A stretch of 64,000 nt of DNA from Romanomermis culicivorax (Eukaryota; Nematoda; Enoplea; Mermithida; Mermithidae). The translations under genes and the position numbers were made by a program. The stretch is from positions 62,001 to 126,000 of the forward strand of contig CAWUHX010000009.1 in NCBI GenBank assembly GCA_963922205.1. The letters run 5' to 3'. Positions 52,310-63,428 of the stretch are shown here, in pieces. Every line of letters begins with the position of its first letter. Position 1 is the first letter of the stretch. Under the pieces are notes generated by a model. That model ran no database searches. It was given only the letters and a program-made list of their open reading frames with translations, and had not been told where the DNA came from.

Positions 52310-52700
52310 GGTGTGACGATGCACAAAATATGCCATCGTGCATTTTCCTCTGAATCCCTAGACTTGTTGTTGCTCATCCATGTCATGGGCTCAGACCTGG
52401 ATTTTTGTGACCAGCAGAGCTGCAGTCCTAACAGGTGATGCAGGGCTGTGCAGTCGGTGGCAGTGAAGCTACCACCCAGTGTGCCAGAACCTTTACACTT
52501 AACTACCACTGACTGCAGAGCCCTGCGTCGCCTGCTACAACTGCAGCAGTGCCCATCACAAAAATCCTGGTCTGGGCCTGTGACTTAATTGAGCAACATC
52601 AAGCCCATGGGTTATGAGAAAAATGCACGATGGCATCTTTTGTGCAACATCAAGCCTACGGGTTATGAGAAAAATGCACGATGGCATCACATTCTCCTCC
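52310..52700 (+). repeat. fold-back repeat with a 53-bp tandem duplication
   Basis: 52318-52465 and 52505-52645 are inverted copies of each other (ATGCACAAAA..GCCATCGTGCAT against ATGCACGATGGC, and GATGCAGGGCT against AGCCCTGCGTCGCC). Within the right half, CAACATCAAGCC..GATGGCATC occurs twice in tandem (52593-52645, 52646-52697). The unit is the one found at 18340-18510. Confidence 0.75.
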
Positions 52701-53160
52701 TAGGGAATGGTGGTGCCCTCATCACAACATCCCTCCCCCTGCTGAGGCGGGCAAGGGTCCCCTTGGTATGGTCACCATCGTGACAGTTATAATAGTCAGA
52801 ACTTGGTCTGCTATGTACGTAATATCTTGGAAAAGTCTGTCTACAATGAAACATTGTTTGTATGGGATTATATTGTATTTAGACAACTACCATAGTATGA
52901 TGTCCCAAAAATGATCAGTGTGACCGCTTACATGTTCAAATCTTTGTTTAAAAAAAGCAAGTAATGCATGTTATTTGAATTTTGCATTGCATTGTAAATA
53001 TCAATATCGAACAGCAGTTAGGTTAGGTTTGATGCACGAAATTGTTTAGAAGGACACTTCGTTTTCACATGATGAAATCGATTACAATACTATACAGCGT
53101 TTCAGGAAAAGTTGAAAGAAATGGAGAAGAATGATTTTTTTTACTGCAAAGGTGTGCAAA
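52701..53160 (-). repeat. dispersed repeat, reversed copy of 17870-18300
   Basis: The reverse complement matches 17870-18300 with moderate divergence. It includes the word pairs around GTCTAAATACA and AAGCGGTCACACTGATCA. Confidence 0.7.
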
Positions 53161-53638
53161 GGTGTGGAATATTTTTGATCTGATTCTAGAGTTTGACACT
53201 AGAAGTGAATGATCCGGCCCTGACTCTAGATTGAATAATACACAGTTCCAGTTAAGCAATAATCGCGAGTTCCCATGCAGTTCACAAGTTTCCTCTAGAG
53301 CAAAAAACAGATGTTAATAATGTTTGGTATATAAATGGGAAAGCAAAACAGCAACATCAAATACCGAGGAGTACGGTATTCTCTAAGTGCAAATCAGAAA
53401 TATCCTGTTTTCTTCAAAATGCAAGTAAATATTAATAGTAGAAAGTCATATTCTATATTTCCTTTTGCCCATTTAGTATATATATGGTATATCATATAAT
53501 ATATCCAAAGAGGCCATTTACTTTGAAATTGCAGACAGAGTGAAGAGAAAAAAGGTAGGTTAATTTGCCACACAATGTCGATGAAAAATTCGTTACAATA
53601 TATGTAGCCTGAGTGTCAATTTCGAATAATTTTGCCGG
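53161..53638. other. no gene recognised
   Basis: AT-rich unassigned sequence with TATATATGGTATATCATATAATATATCC near 53478, probably low complexity. Confidence 0.3.
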
Positions 53639-53692
53639 CCAGTTCGGATAATTTTGCCGGCCAGTGAATTTTGCCGGCAGTTTTGTCATCAC
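53639..53692 (+). repeat. short tandem repeat, TTTTGCCGGCCAGT
   Basis: TTTTGCCGGCCAG occurs twice plus a partial third copy. Part of the flanking sequence resembles R. Confidence 0.7.
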
Positions 53693-54134
53693 GAAAGTCA
53701 AATGGCGAAAGGTGCCGAATTTCATATGGAATTTGAGAATTTGAATTTCGAGCGCAAAAAACCCCTATTTCAAATTCAATCAATTTCATTGAATTCAATT
53801 CACTTGAACTTTGACAAGTTTCAGTTTCAATCACCATGAACTCTGAAGCGGTGAAGAAGACTGGTGAAAATCTGAAAATGAACTGTTAACCGGTGAAGAA
53901 AACATCAATGATGCAGATAATTTGATATCAAGAGGCGAACTAGTTCAATACAAATCCAATTTGTCTAATTCAGCTGTGTGAAAAATACTTCAAGAGAAAA
54001 TGAATGAGAATGCAGTCAGTAGGATAATTAATACGTATTAATTTGTTATTTTACTACTATCTCTGCAGCGACAGTCTTATATTTCACTGCATTTCAATAA
54101 TACTACATATGATGTTGACCGTGTATCGAGAACT

Positions 54135-54200
54135 GAGGAGATCAAAATTCCGTCAGGATCATACATTGGAGAGATCAAAATTCCGTCGGGATCATACAAA
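54135..54200 (+). repeat. tandem duplication, 33-bp unit
   Basis: GAGATCAAAATTCCGTC-GGATCATACA occurs twice in succession. The corresponding place in R copies (20880, 56100) has only one unit. Confidence 0.75.
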
Positions 54201-54704
54201 GTCAACTGAGAGAGACAGAGTACAGAGAAAAAGAATTGCGTTCTTCGATCATTTTCCACCATCAAGTTGATTTTCAACATTTTTGGAAGAAACCAGCCCA
54301 GTCTCGCCTTCTGTATATGCAGCTCGGACTACTTTGAGAACCAAATTCTAAGGTAGACCTGCTGAGAGATAGTGCTATTGTTTTTTACTCGGATAATTCA
54401 ATGCGGGGTTATTTTTCACGGGGATTTTTAACAAGGTTCTTCAAAACGATAACTATTCCTGCATAAAATTTTTAAAATCGGGGTATCATTAATCGGCGGA
54501 TGCGGATATTGTCGGTGGATATATATCGGCTCTTTTTTCGCGGTTATTTATGTGTATTCGGCGCACGTGAAATCCGCTTTTTTTCCTGTCTAAAAGGTGG
54601 AAAAGTTTTGCGGATAGCGGATTTTATGTTCGAAATTTTCGGAATCTGTTTCCAGATTCGGCAACTTTTTTGGCCGATATGCATGTTTAAAAGGCGGATT
54701 CTGG
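54201..54704. other. no gene recognised
   Basis: An 80-codon frame (54500-54742) has no recognisable motif. GCGGAT words recur at 54495-54740. Confidence 0.3.
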
Positions 54705-55035
54705 AGAAGAGGGTGGATATCCGCCATCCGCAGAATGTCTAATCAGCAGAAATTTAAAGCGGATTTGAAGCGACCGTTGGGAATTTGTCAGTCACTTTAC
54801 ACGAAAAATTGTCCCGTGTGTAAAAAAAGCGTATTTTTGTGATTTTTTGGGGCAAGGGGTTTCAAAAAAGCCAACTCCACCTCTGAGTCAGAGTATTCCA
54901 CTGCATCTTGAGGCAGAATTCTAAGATTTTTAAATCTTGCAAGAAAGCTTCTGAAGGCTTGGAAGGAAAGATTCTGAAGAATTTTTCAATCGGATAAATA
55001 AACGGAGGTTTTATCGTCTTTTTATCATTAGGTTC
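54705..55035 (+). repeat. dispersed repeat, copy 2 (with 51590-51900)
   Basis: See copy 1. This copy has an extra GCTTCTGAAGGCTTGGAAGGAAAG segment near 54950. Confidence 0.75.
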
Positions 55036-55252
55036 TTCATTGAAGGGTTCAGATTTTGAATATTTTGAAACTCGGTGAAGAATGTCAAATTCGAGCGAAC
55101 TTAGAGAGTATTGCGATTGTTTTACAGATTACAAAAGAATTTCGAATGAATAATTTGATCCTTTTGACAAGAGTCAAACATTCAATGAAGAGCATAAAAC
55201 GCTTGTTCGATTGACCTTTGGTCGAACCATTTGGGTACCTGACTTTGAGTAC

Positions 55253-57980
55253 CTGACGTGTTTTCCATTCTCAAGGTTTACAAGCTTCTCGACTAGAATA
55301 GAATTCTATGTTGATTGCTTATATAGATTCATAACCAGCGTGATGTCTACATTTTCGGGTACTAAAATCAGAATCCAAAATCCAAATCCAGATGGCTCAA
55401 TCAATCCTCAATCGAACCCCAATTTTCGGCATGCGATGCAACTTTGACGTTTTGTCGTCCAGGAAGTCAAATGTGGAAAGGTGCCGAATTTTATCCAGAA
55501 TTTGAGAATTTGAATTCCAAGAGCAAAAACTCATATTTCGAAATCAATCAAAATCCATTATATTCAATTCAATCACTTTTGACATTCCCCTTTCGCTTCC
55601 AAACAACATAGACCCTGATCCGAAAAAAGAAACTGGTTCGAACTTTGTAGAGAAGATCAAGTTAGCAGTATTAAGAACCTCAATGGTGCAGATATTCTGA
55701 CATCAAGAGGCGAACAAATTCCAATACAAATCCAATTTGTCTATTCAGGTGAGTGAAAAAATCCTTCAAGAGAAAATGGATGAAAGCTCGGTCAGTAGGA
55801 TAATTAATATGTATTAATTTGTTATTTAACTACTATCTCTCCAACGACAGTCTCACATTTCACTGCAATTCCTTAATCCTACAAGTGATGTTGACCATGT
55901 TTCGAGTACTGAGAGTAGTGTTCATGATATGCTAGTCGTAGTTGAGCCAACTTGCATTGAGTTCAATCAGTGTACAGTGTTAAAACGTCCGAGTTTGAGT
56001 TGGCAATCAATAGAAACCTATAGTTCAGCAGAAACATGTCATAACTGAAAACCAAAGCAGACCATCGAAAATAAGCGTATTTTGCATTGGGAAGGACCAA
56101 AATTCCGTCACGATCATGCAAAGTCAACTGAGCGAGAATATTTTATTTTCTCTGCTGTGTTGATTTCCATACCTAGAGTACAGAGGAAAGGGTAGAGTTA
56201 GGCGATCCACTAATTAAGCTGATATGCACTTTGAGGTTTTGTTATCGTATGATAAATACTACATAAAAATGCCAAATGAAAAATACCAGAGAGACGTTCA
56301 ATTGAGGCATCCTCTCTGTTTCACCACTAATTTTGATCGTTTTTCGAGCTGGTAAATTGCAGCATCGAGTTTTGTTCGATGAAGTTGCCCACAAAATCTT
56401 TTCCTTCAATTGATCACGGATTGACTTTTCGTAAAATATTTCTTGTTAAACCTTTCAAATATAGTAACCAGGTCGATTCTAGACTGAAGGAAGTCATTCG
56501 TCAAGCTCCAAAAAATCAGGAAAATTTTGTTGATCTGGTTGACAGTCTGTCTGGATGTCAGTTTTACGTAATTTCCGTTTATGTGATAACTATGAAGGCT
56601 ACGAGCATAAAACTTTGCTTTTAAAACAGAGGCAAATAGGGGATTGTAATGCATGAATCCGCATTAAAAAACATTCATCCATTCGAAAATTATGATTTTT
56701 AGAACTAGTCGCTTTTTTTGGCCCACTTTTTTTGATTTTGTATATTTACATTCATTTATATTTTTCTAGTTTTAAAAAATGTGGAGCTCTTAAGAACACA
56801 CATCTGTGGAGATTGTTAGGCAAGCAGCTCGATCTCAGCCAGAAAGCTGTTGGATTGGTTCGGATGGAATATAGCTCTTTGCGGTGGGCAGCAAGAAGCT
56901 CCATGCAGTTGGGGAATCAACCTAAAATTTCATAGAAAAACCCGAAAAAAGCCCAAAAATGTTCTTTTACTGTCAAATTTTTCCGAGTAGAGGGGAATTT
57001 GGGACATAACGGGACTTGGGTCGGTAATACAAGAAGTTGAGGAGGAATTTCCAACCCCACTCCCATGGAGGTCATATTTTGCAGCCAAAATATAGTATGT
57101 CGTTTCGTTACGCAAAATTCACGCAAAGCGCTATATAGTTGATCCCACGTCACACAAAGGAACAATTGACTTCTTTGTGCGACAACCAATCAGACTACCG
57201 GCAGCCATGACACTTGCCACGCCACAAGTAGTATATAAGAGATAGGTTGATAGAGACGTATCATTGAGATTTATATTTCGGAAAGTGGTGTCGTTTCGTT
57301 GTCCAGCGTTTGGACTCGGTGCCTTGTGCTAGTGATATGTTGCTTCATTCTATCATCATATCACAGCCCTTGACACTGGATCCCGATTATTTGGGCTTTC
57401 CTTCGATATTGCAACGACACACGGGCGGTGTTCTGCAGTGCATGTGCGCTACGGTCATGCATTTTTCACTTAATGTGGCATCACCGGGTTCACATGCATT
57501 ATAGAACAGTCCGTTCTTTCGACGTTTTTCAGAAAACTTTTGGCCGCCACGAGCATAGGTGCCGTTGGCTAGGTGTGTACCACGCACTACATTAGTTTAT
57601 ATCACAGCCCTTCGGCGCTCATTTTCGTGGAGACTGATTTGCGGAAAAGCGAACATTTATGATGACTTCCATAGATGCGCCCTTCAGTCCTGGGTGTGTG
57701 CCTCTAGTCGTGTGTTATTAATGAAAATTTCATGACTAGAGACATGCTCAGCATTGTGGGACTCAAAACTTCTAACCAAGCTGCCCGGCGGTATACTGTA
57801 GTCGCTAGCCTTGACGCAGGATTTCGGTAATTTGGCTCGTGGTCATTAGTGCCACCCGCAATAGACCACGTTCCGCGACGCATGTGTGCTGAGGTCATGC
57901 ATTTTTCACAGAAGATTTCATGATCGGGTTCACATGCATCATGGAACTGTGGTCTTGTACTTTCTGCGGTGCTTATTTCT
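55253..57980 (+). repeat. dispersed repeat R, copy 2
   Basis: It aligns with 20016-22768 over nearly its full length, with many substitutions and small indels. It lacks the first about 25 bp of R. It contains the promoter pair (CCAAT 57185, TATATAAG 57232-57239) and, on the minus strand, the damaged B-box frame 57387-57587. Confidence 0.85.
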
Positions 57981-58319
57981 TTAAATATAAGCTTTTTCCC
58001 AATTCGATTTTGCCTCCAGCTGTGGTTGTTTTCTGCTTGTTCGGTCGCTTCAGTTTTCCTTACGGTACGGATTTTTCCTATTGTCTCGTTTTAAATATTA
58101 ATTTAAATATTAATATCACGTTTTTGAATATTAAATTTTGTCTCGTTTTCAATATTAATTTTTCTACGTTTTTTTCTCTTGCGTCGTTTTAGAGTTTTTT
58201 GCACTGTTTACTGCTCTCATTTTTTCTTTTCTCGTTTTTTATTTTCACTGCGTTTCTACTTTTCTCGATCACAGTGTGGATAGATAGTGTAGATCTTCTC
58301 TCTTCCTTTTTTATGTTTC
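57981..58319. other. T-rich flank, shared in part with 2870-2930
   Basis: 57990-58065 is the reverse complement of 2866-2940 and also matches the block before the copper transporter (34238-34285). The rest is T-rich low complexity with ATTAA words. Confidence 0.4.
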
Positions 58320-58620
58320 TCTTTTTTTTAAAGATTCTTGTGTCTAGACAACATTTCAAAACCTTTTCTACAAAAGGACAACTTTTAGCTTTTGGAAAGT
58401 GACCACTTTCATAAAATTTATGTTTGCAAGAACCATGTAGGCTAGAACTACAAAGCTTGGCTTTTACAACAAAGACAAATTGAAGACTCTAGTGCAGCAA
58501 TTGGCATTAAAAAAGTTATGGAAGTCAGCACCATTCGCCTTTTTTGGGTCAGTCTGTATATAACTTAATTCAAAAACAATGGCAGGCAAAAGACAAAACT
58601 CTTCAATTTTGAGTGACTCC
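58320..58620 (-). repeat. dispersed repeat, copy 3, reversed (family of 1963-2600)
   Basis: The reverse complement matches 1963-2160 and 14266-14520, including TGTCTAGACAACATTTCAAAACC and TTTTGTCTTTTGCC-type words. Confidence 0.6.
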
Positions 58621-59024
58621 GAGAGACGACAGTGAGGCTCCATAAAATAGCCAACCTGGTATAAAATTTGTTCATGTGTTTCTTTTCCTAATTTTGTCGA
58701 CACTTTTAAAATTTACATAACCATTCATTTTGTGTTTGTTGTTATTGTTTGGGCCTTTTGGCCAAGTTAGTCACTGTGTCTTTCTCATCGTCTTTATGCC
58801 AACCGCATTTTCGTCCTTAGTAATAATGTTGTTTATGACCACAGCATCCCACCCGGCCGCACATTTATTTTCTTACTATTGGTGTCTTCACGTCTTTCCT
58901 CTATTTGATTCATATTGGCATTATCCATTTATTAGTTTCTTTTCCACTTTCCCTGCCAAATTTCATATTTTAATTTTTCTTTTTTTCCATGTCCCATTCT
59001 TTTTATATTTCGCCTATTTCACAG
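58621..59024. other. T-rich, probably intronic or intergenic
   Basis: A 177-codon hydrophobic frame starts at 58730, but its composition is simply that of T-rich DNA. It ends in a good acceptor (TATTTCACAG, to 59024). Confidence 0.3.
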
Positions 59025-59262
59025 TCGTCTTACTGGAATGGTTGGTTTACTGGGACATTCGACCAGCAGAACAAAATCGACTCAAAGTAACTCAACCAAT
59101 GTTGTTTCGAATAAAGTGGCTTACAAGTCTATTGAACAATATTCATTTCATGAAGGGGACATGGCCATGGGAGATAGTATTGGGCATGTGGTCTCAAAAG
59201 CAACAATTCGTCCATCAATCACCTCAAGGGTTATTCTGGTTAAGTGTCTTTGGTGAATATTG
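59025..59262 (+). other. possible host exon, unknown product
   Basis: Directly after the acceptor TATTTCACAG, a frame reads 72 codons from 59038 with a sound mixed composition (STNVVSNKVAYKSIEQYSF, GDSIGHVVSKATIRPS) to a TGA at 59254-59256. A donor-like TCTG|GTTAAG lies near 59236. The preceding T-rich stretch fits an intron. I do not recognise the protein. Confidence 0.3.
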
Positions 59263-59539
59263 AAGAAAATTGAGGAGAAAAATGATGGAGCGCTTCAAAC
59301 ATGAAGTTAACTCCATGGGATTTCCCAGTGAAGGAATAGGAATAGATTGAGAATGGAAGATGACTTTACTTCCTCAAATGGAGGAACGAAAGTATTTTAA
59401 ACCGAAAAGGTATTAGCTGTTAACAGTGTTAGTAAGTAAATGTCTCAATATTTCTGATGAAAAATCTGAAATAACAGCATTTATTCAAGTATTTCCTGCA
59501 TCACCGAGCTGCATGCCAGAAAAAAGTGTCTTCTGAACT

Positions 59540-59670
59540 GTTGTAGTGTGTTTCCCCCGATTTTGCTATACATTCGTAAATTCTGTCCATTGTTATGAGA
59601 GGTCGGCAGGTAGAAAGTGGAGTGATGGATGCGGACCATCGACAGTCGTCTTACTGTAGCACAGCTGCCA
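59540..59670 (+). repeat. 5' LTR fragment of element C
   Basis: It begins TGTTGTAGTGTGTTTCCCCC and aligns with 44299-44420 and 63155-63260, including CAGTCGTCTTACTGTAGC. After about 59670 the homology ends and Pro/Ala-rich coding-like sequence begins. Confidence 0.7.
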
Positions 59671-59862
59671 TATGTGCTAGCCCATCAGCTGTATCTCAGA
59701 TACCGCCGCCCAGCACCACCGCGCAAGCCAACAATGATACTATTGTCATCCGTACCGATTCTATGGACTCCTTCATCAATATTGATCCGCCGCAGGCCCC
59801 AGCCGCCCGAGCATCTGTAACCGATCATGGCAGCAGCTTAGCAATTGCAAACGCAAACGAAG
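59671..59862 (+). other. element C leader / Gag N-terminal remnant
   Basis: A Pro/Ala/Thr-rich open stretch within the frame 59595-59876 that shows no clear match to element A but lies where A has its repeat protein. Confidence 0.35.
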
Positions 59863-60500
59863 TTCACAATTTTTGAATTGAAGCATGTGATGCTCACGAG
59901 CAGCTCAGTACCACCGCCGCGTGAATCACCAATAACATCCCAACAGTTCAAACAATTCATCAAATTATTGGCGCCGTTTCCGACCAATTTCAAGCTCAAC
60001 AATTATGCGTCCAAAGCGAAATTCAAGAACAAGTCCAATCTACAAATGCGTGCTTCTCCGCCCTAGCTGAACAAATGCAACAATTGATTTCCACAACCAC
60101 CGCTGCGGCTGTAGCATGTAATCTGCCTACACCAAGTCCACCGCCGGTGACCTCACCGTTTCACCACGAGGAGATGCGCGATATTTATATTCCAAACCAA
60201 ACTCTCTGTGAAACTGAACCAGCTCTGGCTTATGGTTGGCCACCAGCACACATTAAACTAAAGATACTATCAATGGATACCCTGTACAATAACGAATTTT
60301 CCCGTAATGTGCGTGGCAAAGCACCTCAAAGACGCCCGCCACCCACGGTCAACCCATTTGGTTTCTCGGATTATCCTCCAGATGACTATTATGATCATCC
60401 ACAACCCTGGTATGATTTATCACGCACCTCTCACCGTGAAGAAGATAGCCCAATTAAAACTATTGTCGACAATATGCATCCACTTGCAATTGACGCTAAA
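59863..60500 (+). pseudogene. gag: element C Gag half, A-type, with two TGA codons
   Basis: The frame around 59868-60500 follows element A Gag closely: NNIPTVQTIHQIIGAVSD against NNVPTIQMIDQVVGTVRD, then the NPFGFSDYPPDDYYDH and IKTIVDNMHPLAIDA blocks. TGA at 59874-59876 and at 59922-59924 stand exactly where element A has CGA (7221-7223 and 7269-7271). From the ATG at 60075 the frame is open to 60767, but after 60500 it is out of frame with the B-type cassette. Confidence 0.65.
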
Positions 60501-61217
60501 GGACGAAATACAAAGAATTTTGCTCCCACCACCAACGCCCACCTCACCCATTTCACAACCGGTCCAAATCACCCAACCAGCTCCGGTTGTTGCTCAAACG
60601 GCAGTAGAACCATCCGTTGTACAGCCGTCCGCCACTCAGGCACTGCCGCCCACTACACTACTGCCACCGACTTTACCTATGGATGTTCAACCTCCACAGG
60701 TCCCAAGCACATCCGCGCCGGCTTTAGATCATCACGGTCACCCTATCGGAAGGTCAATCGGATATGAACATTCCACCAAACCAAAACAACATCAATAGGA
60801 AGAGGTCCAATATCGGAAAGCTCATAAAACACGAAGGAGGGACGAACCGCACACCCAAGGAACACTGCCGCCCACAACTCCAGGTACTGAGCACGGTAAG
60901 ACGCCCAGTGAAAGTACAACCCATTGCCGGGAACAGCGTGCTCAACAAAAAGCTGGAGAAACGGCCGGTCAAACCAGTTCTCAAACTGGCGCAACATCGC
61001 AGCTGAAAGTAACCTCAATAAAGAGCCCAGCGCCGGCCAAACAAATGCGCATGCACATCAATCGGATAGCCACTGTTCACGCCACAAGTCTCATCACCAT
61101 GATGACTGCCACCGGAAATAAACCAAACATTCGCCACGTAAAGATACCACAAGCTGTGATAGCCGCCAACATGAACGCCACCATGATGCACCGCCACACC
61201 GTACCCAAAGCCAACAA
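60497..61217 (+). pseudogene. element C B-type cassette, first part, frame-shifted
   Basis: In the frame of 60307-60798 the sequence reads [15 protein letters not shown] and LPMDVQPPQVPSTSAPALDHHG, matching element B 41650-41900, and stops at a TAG at 60796. The following 400 bp keep B-type similarity in pieces over three frames (60764-61006, 60924-61121, 61045-61236). Confidence 0.55.
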
Positions 61218-61775
61218 ATGCGTCAGGTGCATTTGACTGGTTTTTATGAACATGCGTATCAACACCGTTTCCGCTGCTCACCACCAAAATTGACCGACTA
61301 TATTAGCCCGTTGCAACGGGATGCTGAAGTTCAAAGAAGCTTGGAAGCTTTGAAAAACCTGCCAAAACCGATTTTCAAGGTCCCATTACTGCCGGCGCCC
61401 CCGATGGACATGGAACAAGCTACTTCGACTGCTGCATCGCTGCCTCCGACCACCACATCGCTGCCGCCCACGGCCTGGACGTTGGCTCCGACCACCACTG
61501 TTGTAAGCACCGCCTTGTTGCCGCCTACAGCCTCGACATCCATCCAATCTACCACACCCGCTCAACCATCATTGGTTATCACTACACCCCCAGTACTCGG
61601 AGCTGCTCCGGCGGCTGATGCTGCATTGCATTTTGAACCACGGTTGCCCAGTGAAGCCACAACTTTGCCAAACTACATTCGTTTCAGGACCATGGATACA
61701 CCACACAGCATTATGCTAGCAATGCTGCACTTCCCACCCGGCATGGACCCATCTGTAGAATTCTTCTCTCCGTGA
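61218..61775 (+). CDS. element C B-type cassette, middle part
   Basis: The 185-codon frame begins [18 protein letters not shown]. It has the [15 protein letters not shown] block (61289 onward), a long Thr/Pro/Ala linker, and [15 protein letters not shown] before the TGA at 61773-61775. In element B the aligned codon is CGA (42915-42917). The next frame starts 12 nt later. Confidence 0.55.
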   Translation: MRQVHLTGFYEHAYQHRFRCSPPKLTDYISPLQRDAEVQRSLEALKNLPKPIFKVPLLPAPPMDMEQATSTAASLPPTTTSLPPTAWTLAPTTTVVSTALLPPTASTSIQSTTPAQPSLVITTPPVLGAAPAADAALHFEPRLPSEATTLPNYIRFRTMDTPHSIMLAMLHFPPGMDPSVEFFSP

Positions 61776-61787
61776 ATTTTACAGGAA

Positions 61788-62321
61788 ATGGTATTGATCA
61801 GTTTCTTGGGTCACCTTGGAGTTCGAGTCACAATGGCCATCCACATCCATGCCACCAACACTTCACTGGCACTCAATCAATACTTTCAAAACCACTTCCA
61901 TACCAATTATCGCGAACCTCAACTGCCCATGTCACCAGACGTAGCCGCCCTCATTTTAAGATGGGTTGCTGGCCTTTGGGATGAAGAAGTTGGCATTGTC
62001 CATACCATACACACTGCACACTTTGCGCTTTTCTTGTATGAAGCGTGTGGTCTTGACAACCAGTCGTGTCTTTTGCAAGCATGCAATGCCACCATCAGCT
62101 TGATTGACAGCTATATGGCGTATCCACAGTATCCACCATTTCTGCAGCCTCAGGAAATTGCCGATATTCAAAGAAAATACCTCCAATACCACAGGGAGAC
62201 CAATTGTCCAGTTCCCCTGCTGCATCGGCACGATTTTTCCGCCCGATGGAATTTATTGCCACTGAGATCATTGCCACCAACAGGGCTACCCTCGGACTGG
62301 CCATCTTTAGTCGTGATGTAA
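61788..62321 (+). CDS. element C B-type C-terminal helical domain
   Basis: The 177-codon frame is homologous to 42936-43430 of element [71 protein letters not shown]. It ends at a TAA where element B continues into its Pro-rich tail. The strong conservation of this domain between B and C, compared with their linkers, suggests that it was functionally constrained. Confidence 0.6.
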   Translation: MVLISFLGHLGVRVTMAIHIHATNTSLALNQYFQNHFHTNYREPQLPMSPDVAALILRWVAGLWDEEVGIVHTIHTAHFALFLYEACGLDNQSCLLQACNATISLIDSYMAYPQYPPFLQPQEIADIQRKYLQYHRETNCPVPLLHRHDFSARWNLLPLRSLPPTGLPSDWPSLVVM

Positions 62322-62828
62322 ATCCCAGGGCCCGTCATTAACTGGCTGTCCCCGTTGCATATGCAAACGTATTCATCCTCTTCCAGCCATCGCGATGCTG
62401 CCAACCACGGCCGCTACTCATGCAATTCACACTCCATTCGATTTGATGGCCATGACGACCCTCGCGATCCCCATGGATACCATAACGATGGCTACTGCAA
62501 TGATCACTGAGATCGCCACAATGACTACAACCATTCCCGCTCAATGTCGGACACGTGCTACCATCGCCACTACTGATCAACAGCTTTTGTACAGTAATGT
62601 TTGTCATTTTTGTATTTTTTCTTTACCTCGTTTCTCCTGGTTGTTTTCGTCTAATCTCTTTTCGTATCCCTTTATTTTTTTTACTAGTTTTCCCCGACGC
62701 ACGCGTAGCTGATGCTAGGTCCACACAGTAAGACGGCTCCACATGTTCTACCGCCATATGCCCCCACTTTTGTGGTTTGTCCTTTCCGCCTACGCCGCCT
62801 CGATGCTGTGTTTGTTGTTGCTGTCACG
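62322..62828 (+). other. element C decayed tail and 3' non-coding
   Basis: It aligns with 43440-43972 of element B; His/Asp/Arg-rich coding sense is still traceable to about 62580 in broken frames. CTTTTGTACAGTAA marks the end of the coding-like part in both. Confidence 0.5.
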
Positions 62829-63141
62829 GTAGTGGCGGGCCTCACCCTCCCATCCGCATGGCCTCGTATGCTGGTGTGCTCTGGTGTATCGGTGTGGATG
62901 GGGTGACGATGCGAGCCCCGGTGTTGCTGAATTTACAGCCTTGCTAGTTGCAACTCGCATTGGGAGGTCTCACCCTACGCCCCGCCCTAAATCGGCTCAA
63001 ACAACTGCAACGACTCCATTCGCCCTGCTGTGTGACACCAAAGATCCCTTCGGCCACCCTGGTGACAGCCTGTAGTGGCGGAGTCCCTTCCCCTTGCATG
63101 TTTTGGTTATTTCTTGATGATCGCTTAGGGGGATCTACTGC
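62829..63141 (+). repeat. shared 3' module of elements A, B and C (copy in C)
   Basis: See the copies at 11525 and 43973. Confidence 0.8.
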
Positions 63142-63154
63142 AAGGGGGGAGGGG
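63142..63154 (+). promoter_or_regulatory. polypurine tract of element C
   Basis: AAGGGGGGAGGGG immediately precedes the LTR start. Confidence 0.75.
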
Positions 63155-63428
63155 TGTTGTAGTGCTATACATTCGTGAATTTTGTAGATTGTTGTAAGAG
63201 GCCCGCAGGTACAAAGTGGAGTGAGCAATGCAGATTATCAACAGTCGTCTTACTGTAGCGCATGTCAGTACGCGTGTGTTTGGGCTCTCTCTCAATTATC
63301 ATTCGTGTTATGTTTACTGGTATATGTTATGCGCACTTGTTCGCCTCCCAGTGCGTCCTGCCTTCTTTGTATTTTTCTCATAGCACTTGGGAGTGATTGT
63401 CGTCTCGCCCGTCTCGTTTTGTATTAGT
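63155..63428 (+). repeat. 3' LTR of element C, truncated by R
   Basis: It starts TGTTGTAGTG but lacks the next about 17 bp (the TTTCCGCCGATT part) found in the other LTRs. Homology with 44299-44590 runs to about 63420, where R copy 3 begins. Confidence 0.7.

Larger units (their letters stand above)
59540..63428 (+). mobile_element. element C: mosaic of A-type gag and B-type cassette
   Basis: LTR starts at 59540 and 63155 point the same way. The first coding half (59860-60500) is homologous to element A Gag (about 7190-7860). From about 60500 the second half is homologous to element B (41640 onward), through the C-terminal helical domain, shared 3' module, polypurine tract and LTR. No protease or RT was seen. 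Both LTRs are incomplete: the 5' one loses homology at about 59670, and the 3' one is cut by R copy 3. Confidence 0.75.

Noticed and set aside
58730..59263. 177-codon hydrophobic membrane protein
   Set aside because: The hydrophobicity comes from T-rich DNA, and it overlaps a better-composed frame (59038-59256) that starts after a strong acceptor.
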